This document shows positions 57,839 to 64,000 of a DNA stretch of 64,000 nucleotides, piece after piece. The position numbers and the translations under genes were made by a program. This DNA is from SIAJ01 sp963773845 (GTDB taxonomy: Bacteria; Planctomycetota; Planctomycetia; Gemmatales; Gemmataceae), in the NCBI GenBank assembly GCA_963773845.1, contig CAVZCU010000009.1, positions 620,001 through 684,000 on the forward strand. The letters are read 5' to 3'. The first letter of the stretch is position 1. Every line of letters begins with the position of its first letter. The notes beneath the pieces are model-generated. The model ran no database searches. It was given only the letters and a program-made list of their open reading frames with translations, and had not been told where the DNA came from.

Positions 57839-58900
57839 CTAGGCTGGCAGCACTTCGCCGAAGAAGCGCAGCCAGTTGCCGTGCATAATTGCTTCGATAT
57901 TGGCCGCTTTGTAGCCGCGTTTCTCCAGGATTCCGGGGAGTTTTTGCAGATCGGCGATCGTGTGCAGGTCGGCCGGGGTCTGCTCGTAACCAAAGCCGCC
58001 GTCGAGATCGCTGCCGATGCCGACGTGCTTCGTGTTGCCGGCCAACTGGCAAACGTAATCAATGTTGTCCGCGGCGCCTTCGAGCGTCACCGTCGGCTTC
58101 GTGACGCCGCGGACCCAGCCGGGCTGCATCATGATCGCGTCGAACGCCATGCCGAGCACGCCGTCGCGTTCGATCACGAACTTGATCATCTCGTCGGAGA
58201 ACTGCCGCTGCCAGTTGCAGAACTTGCGGGCGTTCTGGTGGCTGGCGAGCACCCGGCCGGTGAAGTAGTCCGCCACCTGCCAGAACGAGCGGTCGGACAG
58301 GTGCGTCAGGTCTAATGCGATCCCCAGCTTTTCAATGTTCTTGAGCAGGGGCAGCGCCTCGGCGGTGAGGCCGACCTCGCTCCGCGTGCCGCCGCCGTAG
58401 CGGTTGGTCCCGTAGTGCGTGATGCCGATCGCCCGCAGGCCGTGCTCGTGCCATTCGTAAATGTTGTCCGGATCGAGCACCGCATCGGCGCACTCCATGC
58501 TCAGGATGAAGCCGAGCGGCGTCTTCGCGTGGTCCTTTGTGTACGCATCGACGTGCTTCGATAAATCGGCCCTGGTGCGCAGCATTTTGACATGCCCGCT
58601 CTTCTCCATCGCCCGGTAGTAGGCCAGGTGGGCGTGGGCGCTGGCGTAGCACGCCTCCGGCGTCGTGTAGCCGAACGGGTGATTGATCGCCTGCTCGACC
58701 CGGGCGAACACGGTGGCGACGCAGACGCCGACCTCGGCCTTGCGCAGCTCCGGCAGGCTGACGGTGCCCATCTGCCGGCCGAGTTCGGTCATGCCATGAA
58801 CGGCTTCCTGCACGCGGATGTCGTGCAGATCCATCCGCAGATCGCGGTTCCAGTCCACGGCGTTGTAGGCAATGTCGAGATGAGCGTCGAAGAGGAGCAT
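57839..58900 (-). CDS. membrane dipeptidase (peptidase M19)
   Basis: 353 residues. The HxD metal motif is in MLLFDAHLDIAYN, the bridging Glu in FILSMECADAV, His in ALDLTHLSDRSF and HQNARKF, and GIGSDLDGGFGYEQTP gives the final Asp. Renal-dipeptidase relatives hydrolyse L,L- or L,D-dipeptides with two zinc ions. No signal peptide is visible, so it is cytoplasmic. It is the first (downstream) of two co-oriented genes; the nitrilase gene is 101 bases upstream. Confidence 0.92.
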   Translation of the reverse strand: MLLFDAHLDIAYNAVDWNRDLRMDLHDIRVQEAVHGMTELGRQMGTVSLPELRKAEVGVCVATVFARVEQAINHPFGYTTPEACYASAHAHLAYYRAMEKSGHVKMLRTRADLSKHVDAYTKDHAKTPLGFILSMECADAVLDPDNIYEWHEHGLRAIGITHYGTNRYGGGTRSEVGLTAEALPLLKNIEKLGIALDLTHLSDRSFWQVADYFTGRVLASHQNARKFCNWQRQFSDEMIKFVIERDGVLGMAFDAIMMQPGWVRGVTKPTVTLEGAADNIDYVCQLAGNTKHVGIGSDLDGGFGYEQTPADLHTIADLQKLPGILEKRGYKAANIEAIMHGNWLRFFGEVLPA

Positions 58901-58921
58901 GGCGAGTCCCGAGCTTGTTGA

Positions 58922-58987
58922 CAGGATTAACAGGATGGACAGGATTCAGACGGATCGATTCTTAGTGATCTATCCGGATGATCCTGT
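58922..58987. repeat. ACAGGAT tandem and inverted repeat
   Basis: ACAGGAT lies at 58922-58928, 58931-58937 and 58940-58946, in steps of nine bases, and an inverted copy is at 58981-58987. It lies between two minus-strand genes and could form a hairpin. Similar repeats are seen in planctomycete intergenic DNA. Confidence 0.6.
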
Positions 58988-59001
58988 CAATCCAGTCCGA
59001 T

Positions 59002-59841
59002 TCATTTCTTGAGTCTGTCTTTTGTCGCGTCCGCGAGCATTCCACCAAATTCACGATAGCTCCAGGCGCTCTTGCTCAATCCCCACGCTCCGCGATCTGG
59101 CGGGGGCGGGTCAATGTCCGCGAAGATCAGATCTTCGTGGAGCAGCTTGCTGAAGACGACAAACTGCCCCTGTGGGTCGACGATGTAGCTGTCGCCGTAG
59201 CCGACGCCGTCATAATGCTGGATCGCCTCGTCCTTCCCGCGGGTGACGTTGTTGCCGCGGACGAAGTAGACGTGGTTCTCGACCGCCCGGGCCGTGTGGT
59301 CGGCGCGCACCTGGCGATAGTGGCCAAGCAAGCCTTCCTTATTGATGTAGTTGTAGTGCGGGGCGAAGATGATCTGCGCCCCCTTCAGTGCCAGGATGCG
59401 GGCCGGCTCGATGTACCCGCCGTCCGAGCAGATGATGACGCCGAACTTGACCCCCTTGTGCTCGAACACCGGGAACTCGCGGCCCTGTTTGTGGAATCTC
59501 TGGTAGGCGGAGCACTTGCTGTAGCTGCCGAGCAGATGGCCCTTGTAAGCGATGACCGCCGTGTTGTAGAGGTCCTTGCCGCGCAGCTCATTGAAGCCGA
59601 CGATGACCACGCAATCGAATTTCGAAGTGCGATCGAGAACCTTCATCACCTGCGGCGAGTCGGCGGTGAAGGCGACCTTGCGCGCGAGTTCTTCGGTATC
59701 GGGATAACCGGTCAGGCAGCACTCGGGGAAGCAGACGATCTCGATGCGATCTTTCGCTGCGCGGTCAAGGAAAGTCAGGGTTTTGGCGAGGTTGGCGTCG
59801 AAGTCGGTTTTCACTTCGATCTGGCAATGGCCGATGCGCAT
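59002..59841 (-). CDS. carbon-nitrogen hydrolase (nitrilase family)
   Basis: 279 residues. The Glu-Lys-Cys triad is in IVCFPECCLTGYP (about 36-48), LLGSYSKCSAYQRFHK (about 108-123) and KFGVIICSDGGYIEPAR (about 132-148). RGNNVTRGKDEAIQHYDGVGYGDSYIVDPQGQ follows the nucleophile. It hydrolyses amides or carbamoyl groups of small molecules (omega-amidase, N-carbamoylputrescine amidase and others); the substrate is not known. It lies upstream of the dipeptidase on the same strand, which might reflect a peptide- or amide-degradation unit. Confidence 0.9.
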   Translation of the reverse strand: MRIGHCQIEVKTDFDANLAKTLTFLDRAAKDRIEIVCFPECCLTGYPDTEELARKVAFTADSPQVMKVLDRTSKFDCVVIVGFNELRGKDLYNTAVIAYKGHLLGSYSKCSAYQRFHKQGREFPVFEHKGVKFGVIICSDGGYIEPARILALKGAQIIFAPHYNYINKEGLLGHYRQVRADHTARAVENHVYFVRGNNVTRGKDEAIQHYDGVGYGDSYIVDPQGQFVVFSKLLHEDLIFADIDPPPPDRGAWGLSKSAWSYREFGGMLADATKDRLKK

Positions 59842-59868
59842 GGGATGTTCTCGCTACGCCGCAAGCGG

Positions 59869-61308
59869 CTAGGCCAGTAGCTCCTTCACCACCCGTCCGG
59901 GCTGGTTGTCGGTAATGGTGAATTGCTGGGCTTGGCGCTTGTAGATCAGCTTGGTGGCGTCGAGTCCGAACAGGTGCAGGAGCGTAAGCTGGTAGTCCGT
60001 GTGCGTGACGATGTCCTTCACCGCGTGGTGCCCGAATTCGTCCGTCTCGCCGTAGGTGCAGCCGCCCTTGAAGCCGCCGCCGGCGACCCAGGCGCTGAAG
60101 CCGTAGGTATTATGATCGCGGCCAACTTTGTCGCGGCCGGAATCGTCCTGAATGACCGGCAGCCGGCCCATCTCCCCGCCCCAGAAGACGACGGTGGAGT
60201 CCAAGAGGCCACGAGCCTTCAAATCCTTCACCATCGCCGCGCACGGCTGATCAACTTCCGCACATCGATCGGGCAGGGATTTCAGAATGGCCCCATGGTG
60301 GTCCCAGCTTTGGCCAGGGTTGAGGATTTGCACGAAGCGCACGCCGCGTTCGACCAGCCGGCGGGCAATTAGGCAACGCATGCCGTAGTCGCGTGATTTC
60401 GGATTGTCGATACCGTACATTCGCTGCGTCTTGTCGGATTCGCGACTGATGTCAAAGGCTTCCTTCGCGGCAGTCTGCATTCGGGCCGCCAGCTCGTAAC
60501 TGTGGATTCGCGCTTCGAGGTCCAGCTCGCCGGGGTGCTGCTTCAAGTGTTCCGCATTGAGCGTGCGCAGCAGATCGAGCTGCTTCTTCTGTGCGGCCCC
60601 CTTCAATTGCGGCGGCGGGTCGAGGTTTAAGATCCGCGGCTCCTTCGCGCGCACCACGGTGCCCTGGTACAGGCTCGGCAGCCAGCCGTTGGTCCAGTTC
60701 TCACCGCCGATCAGCGGGCCGCCCCGCGGATCGATGAGATTCACGAACGCGGGCAGGTTCTGATTCTCTGTGCCGAGCGCATAGCTCAGCCAGGCACCGA
60801 GATGGGCCCGGCCGGGCACCTGTTTGCCGGTGTTGAGGGCGTACATGCTCGGCAGGTGGTTGTTCACCCCCGTGTGCATGGAACGAATGAGCGTGATGTC
60901 GTCCGCGATGGAACCGATATGCGGGATGATCTCGGCCATCTCCATCCCGGACTGGCCGTACTTCTTGTACTTCCAACATGGGCCGAGAACGCGCTTCGAT
61001 GCTTGAGCCGGATTGTCGTACTTGATTGCAGTCGGATCGGGGAAATCCTTGCCGTCCAGTTTGGCGAGCGCCGGCTTGTAATCGAAGAGGTCGATTTGGC
61101 TCGGTCCGCCAATCAGGAAGATCGAGATCATCGCCTTGGCCTTCGCCTCGAACTGCGGCTTCTTGGGCAAAAGGTCGTAGGTCGGCTCGACGAGCAAAGG
61201 CTTCGCCGGAGCGGCGAGCAATCCCACCTCGCGCAACAGCGACGCCAGCGCGAGTGTGCCGATGCCCATCGTGGAGCCGGTGAGAAAGTGGCGGCGGGAA
61301 CAAAGCAT
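59869..61308 (-). CDS. DUF1501 exported protein (sulfatase-fold), second module
   Basis: 479 residues from ATG at 61308. The N-terminus MLCSRRHFLTGSTMGIGTLALASLLREVGLLAAP is a Tat-type signal with SRRHFL. Then SIFLIGGPSQIDLFDYKPALAKLDGKD, DDITLIRSMHTGVNNHLPSMYALNTGKQVPGRAHLGAWLSYALG, RFVQILNPGQSWDHHGAILKSLPDRCAEVDQPCAAMVKDLK and GRDHNTYGFSAWVAGGGFKGGCTYGETDEFGHHAVKDIVTHTDYQLTLLHLFG cover the whole DUF1501 domain. It is a paralogue of the gene at 26758. The Uma2 gene lies between it and the DUF1549/DUF1553 gene. Confidence 0.92.
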   Translation of the reverse strand: MLCSRRHFLTGSTMGIGTLALASLLREVGLLAAPAKPLLVEPTYDLLPKKPQFEAKAKAMISIFLIGGPSQIDLFDYKPALAKLDGKDFPDPTAIKYDNPAQASKRVLGPCWKYKKYGQSGMEMAEIIPHIGSIADDITLIRSMHTGVNNHLPSMYALNTGKQVPGRAHLGAWLSYALGTENQNLPAFVNLIDPRGGPLIGGENWTNGWLPSLYQGTVVRAKEPRILNLDPPPQLKGAAQKKQLDLLRTLNAEHLKQHPGELDLEARIHSYELAARMQTAAKEAFDISRESDKTQRMYGIDNPKSRDYGMRCLIARRLVERGVRFVQILNPGQSWDHHGAILKSLPDRCAEVDQPCAAMVKDLKARGLLDSTVVFWGGEMGRLPVIQDDSGRDKVGRDHNTYGFSAWVAGGGFKGGCTYGETDEFGHHAVKDIVTHTDYQLTLLHLFGLDATKLIYKRQAQQFTITDNQPGRVVKELLA

Positions 61309-61318
61309 GGAATCCACC

Positions 61319-61927
61319 TCAATCGAACAGGCGGGAGACGGCAACCTTAAAGCCGGGAAGCTGCGGCTCGGCGGTGATTTCTTGGGTCGTGTTGAACAAA
61401 ACGGGTAACTCGTTTGGTCGATGGACGACCAGGGTCTGAACATACGGGTCGATCACCCAGACGTGCGGGACACCCGCAGTCCGGTACGCCGCAATCTTCT
61501 CGTTGATTTCCTCCACCGTGTCCGATGGGGAAAGGATCTCGACAATTACTGTCGGGACGCCGTCGACGATCGTTGATTGATCGGATTGTACCGTAACCAG
61601 CTCCGGCGGCGCGTACACCACGTCGACACCGACAGTGACGTCCGGGTTTCGACGCAAGCGGACGCCGCATTCTCCACAATACACCTTGCCGCGCGGCTCC
61701 GATTCGTTGTCGCGCCAGTTTTTGAGAGCTGTGGAGACACATGCCATCACATCGCTGTGAAATCGATTCCGGATGGTCATGGGCTTCTCCCGCAATTCGC
61801 CATTGATCAACCACCGGTCCATGCCGTTCTTGGGCAGGCTGAGCAACTCCTCAGTCGTCATGCGGCGGCGAACCGGTGGAAGCGCTACCGGTGCAATCGC
61901 CGATGGAACTATTGCGGTACTCATCAT
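61319..61927 (-). CDS. Uma2/DUF820 family putative restriction endonuclease-like protein
   Basis: 202 residues. MTTEELLSLPKNGMDRWLINGELREKPM, TALKNWRDNESEPRGKVYCGECGVRLRRNPDVTVGVDVVYAPPELV and IVDGVPTVIVEILSPSDTVEEINEKIAAYRTAGVPHVWVIDPYVQTLVVHRP are the standard Uma2 (DUF820) features, with the nuclease-like EILSPSD and D-x(n)-E-x-hydrophobic pattern. Activity is unproven. It ends 10 bases before the DUF1501 start and begins 23 bases after the DUF1553 stop, so it is probably co-transcribed with that pair, a position where such a gene is not normally found. Confidence 0.9.
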   Translation of the reverse strand: MMSTAIVPSAIAPVALPPVRRRMTTEELLSLPKNGMDRWLINGELREKPMTIRNRFHSDVMACVSTALKNWRDNESEPRGKVYCGECGVRLRRNPDVTVGVDVVYAPPELVTVQSDQSTIVDGVPTVIVEILSPSDTVEEINEKIAAYRTAGVPHVWVIDPYVQTLVVHRPNELPVLFNTTQEITAEPQLPGFKVAVSRLFD

Positions 61928-61950
61928 GCGCCCTCGAATCCGCTCATCTA

Positions 61951-64000
61951 CTAATCAACATACAAGAACCGATTGCTCCCCAATAGCACCTGGCACAGGC
62001 TGCCGAGCGCCTCCTTGCCGGGGTCCGCTTTCTTGCGGCCGGGCTGCTTGCGGAAGACCTCCGACTGTTCCGATAGATACGCCAGCGACGCTTGCAATTC
62101 GGAGGCAGTCGGCGGAACGGCAAACAGCAACTCCCACGTCCGGCGAACTCTCGCCTCTGCCGACTCGGGTTGCGCCAACAATCGCTCGGCAAGAGCACCC
62201 GCCTGCTTGACGATGAACTCGTTATTCAGGAACAGCAGCGATTGCGGAGCTACGGTGGTGCAGCGGCGGGCATCGCAGTTGGGCTTCATGACCGGGGCGT
62301 CGAACGCTTCCATCATCGGCAGCGGCATCTTGCGGCGCATCTGGATGTACAAGCTCCGCCGGTATTCCTGCTCGCCGACCGACTCGATTTTGGAAAACAA
62401 CCCCTCGTTGAGTTTTCGCATGCCCAGGACTGGCATGCCGTCAAAATCCTCCGCGACAGGGACGCTCGGCCCGCCGACTTCCAGCCACAGCTTGCCGTTG
62501 ACCGAAAGGATCGAATCGCGAATCTCTTCGGCCGTCAGCCGTTGAACGTTTGCCCGTGCCAGGAGCTTATTGTCCGGATCGGCCGCTTGTAATTCGGGCG
62601 TGCGCATCGCGGTTCGGCGATAGGCCGCGCTCGTCATGATCAGCTTGTGCAGCCGTTTCACCTTCCATCCGCTCTCGACGAAATCGCTCGCCAGCCAGTC
62701 GAGCAACTCCGGGTGTGTCGGTCGTTCACCGAAATTGCCGAAATCACCCGGCGTCGCCACGATCCCGCGGCCGAAGTGTTGCATCCAGATCCGGTTGACC
62801 GCGACGCGGGCGGTGAGCGGGTGCTTGCCGTCCGTGAGCAGCTTCGCATAAGCGAGTCGCCGGCCGGTGGTCGGACCTTTGCCGGTCTTCGCGGGAATAT
62901 CAGCGCTGGGCCGATTAATCGCGAGCACCATCAACTCGCCGGGGGTCACTTTCTGCCGCTTCGCCTCGAAGTCGCCGCGCCCGAAGACAAAGCTGTCTGG
63001 CGGGGCCGCATATTCCGTCAGAATCGGCAAGAACTGCTCCGGGGGCTTGGTGTCCCGCAGCTTCGCCACCTCAGCCCGGCGCTTCTTGAAGCCGGCGTAT
63101 GCCTTTGGGTCGAATAGCTGAATCGTGTGACGAATTCGCAGGCGGATGTACTTCTTCAAGACCGCTTGCTGGGCGGGGGTCTTCTTTTCGGCGAAGAATG
63201 CCTCCCGTGCCAACTTCCGATCCGCTGCAGGAATCTTCTTGATCTCGACCTCGAACACCTCGTCTTCGCGTTTGATCTCGTCGTCGCGAATTTGCTTCTC
63301 GATCGCCTTTGCCTTCGCTTCAATTTCGTCGCGCTTCTTCACAACGTCCGCCGGGGTCAAATTGATCAGCCGACCGCTTGGCGGGATCCATTTGGTCAAG
63401 TTGAAAGCCGGGTCGAACACCGCCCGCAGCCGATAGTAATCGGTAATCGCGATTGGATCATAGCGATGATCGTGGCACTGGGCGCAACCCACCGTCAGCC
63501 CGAGAAACGAGCTGGCGACAATCTTCATCGTCTCGGCGACCGCGTTGTTCCGTTCGACGGGGGTATTTTCCGTGTCGGTCGCATCCGGCGCCATGCGCAG
63601 GAAGCCCGTGGCGGTCAATCGCTCCACGTCCCGTGGCGAGAGGTTCTTCAGCGGCCGTTTGTTGACCAATTCATCGCCAGCAAGCTGTTCGATGATGAAT
63701 TCGTTGAACGGCTTGTCACTGTTAAACGCGTTCACCACATAGTCGCGATACTTCCATGCGTTCGGCCGAACCTTGTCGAGATTCGTGACGCCATCCGACT
63801 CCGCGTAGCCGGCGACATCGAGCCAGTGCCGACCCCATTGCTCGCCGTATTGCGGGCTGGCCAACAGGCGATCGATCAGACGCTCGTAAGCGTTCGGCGA
63901 AGCGTCTTTGACAAACGCTTGAACTTCGGCCGGCGTCGGCGGCAGGCCGGTGAGGTCGAACGTCGCCCGGCGAATCAGCGTCCGTTTATCTGCCAGCGGG
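61951..64000 (-). CDS. DUF1549/DUF1553 exported protein (5' part beyond the window)
   Basis: More than 683 residues are in the window; the frame is still open at 64000. Upstream codons read PLADKRTLIRRATFDLTGLPPTPAEVQAFVKDASPNAYERLIDRLLASPQYGEQWGRHWLDVAGYAESDGV, the PSCyt2/DUF1549 domain, with GCAQCHDHRYDP as the second haem-type motif. After a polar middle helix region, the DUF1553 domain follows (LTARVAVNRIWMQHFGRGIVATPGDFGNFGERPTHPELLDWLASDFVESGWKVKRLHKLIMTSAAYRRT...). It ends with SNRFLYVD. The N-terminal PSCyt1 domain and signal peptide would be outside the window. Confidence 0.93.
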   Translation of the reverse strand, partial: PLADKRTLIRRATFDLTGLPPTPAEVQAFVKDASPNAYERLIDRLLASPQYGEQWGRHWLDVAGYAESDGVTNLDKVRPNAWKYRDYVVNAFNSDKPFNEFIIEQLAGDELVNKRPLKNLSPRDVERLTATGFLRMAPDATDTENTPVERNNAVAETMKIVASSFLGLTVGCAQCHDHRYDPIAITDYYRLRAVFDPAFNLTKWIPPSGRLINLTPADVVKKRDEIEAKAKAIEKQIRDDEIKREDEVFEVEIKKIPAADRKLAREAFFAEKKTPAQQAVLKKYIRLRIRHTIQLFDPKAYAGFKKRRAEVAKLRDTKPPEQFLPILTEYAAPPDSFVFGRGDFEAKRQKVTPGELMVLAINRPSADIPAKTGKGPTTGRRLAYAKLLTDGKHPLTARVAVNRIWMQHFGRGIVATPGDFGNFGERPTHPELLDWLASDFVESGWKVKRLHKLIMTSAAYRRTAMRTPELQAADPDNKLLARANVQRLTAEEIRDSILSVNGKLWLEVGGPSVPVAEDFDGMPVLGMRKLNEGLFSKIESVGEQEYRRSLYIQMRRKMPLPMMEAFDAPVMKPNCDARRCTTVAPQSLLFLNNEFIVKQAGALAERLLAQPESAEARVRRTWELLFAVPPTASELQASLAYLSEQSEVFRKQPGRKKADPGKEALGSLCQVLLGSNRFLYVD

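Overview
The window looks like a piece of a planctomycete chromosome, most likely Gemmataceae-like. The evidence is the high GC content, two DUF1549/DUF1553 (PSCyt/PSD1) plus DUF1501 modules, an ECF sigma factor fused to a membrane segment and DUF1549-like repeats, surface proteins starting with an LExR-type motif, a TIGR03032-type protein, a DUF4058 protein, a c-type haem-like Planctomycetes family and typical CACGAAA intergenic repeats. The placement is inferred from gene content; no 16S gene is present.

Layout. 1-3419 (minus): a tightly packed run apt, a 32-residue acidic ORF, two paralogous membrane proteins, hisI, two TIR-domain genes and hisG (cut by the window edge). 3457-6859: an acetyltransferase, tRNA-Leu(UAG), two exported small proteins and a TPM-domain membrane protein. 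7040-11420: hslV and hslU, separated by a zeta-type kinase and a small partner, then proS. 11519-13308: an ATPase/DUF4276 pair resembling defence modules. 13468-22192: TIGR03032, a segmental duplication of a large beta-helix surface gene, ilvB and a third surface repeat protein. 22799-28218: GntR regulator, PSCyt1-DUF1549-DUF1553 and DUF1501 genes. 28431-33604: HAD, FabZ-like and trmB genes, then small proteins and a CocE-type hydrolase. 33885-37843: DUF4058, alpha/beta hydrolase, enolase-superfamily epimerase, GNAT and ACT genes. 37842-45987: mostly small planctomycete-specific genes, a tartrate/isopropylmalate dehydrogenase relative and a DUF488 protein. 46155-48424: a small membrane ORF and the sigma-factor fusion. 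49161-53750: ada, and a coupled sugar isomerase, MFS transporter and D-glutamate cyclase operon. 54007-57824: an ankyrin/WD40 gene split by an IS3-family element. 57839-64000: dipeptidase, nitrilase, DUF1501, Uma2 and a DUF1549/DUF1553 gene running off the window.

Two themes stand out. First, accessory modules sit inside housekeeping operons: TIR pair between hisI and hisG, kinase pair between hslV and hslU, Uma2 between the DUF1549/1553 and DUF1501 genes. Second, eleven genes, including apt, ilvB and trmB, carry about fourteen single-base frame breaks although their protein sequence on both sides is well conserved. Several breaks compensate each other. This looks more like residual indel errors in the assembly than true decay, and readers should treat those reading frames as one gene each.

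Convergent gene ends are often closed by perfect GC-rich inverted repeats (3945, 5718, 9787, 20548). Translational coupling by ATGA/GTGA/TTGA overlaps occurs at eight junctions.
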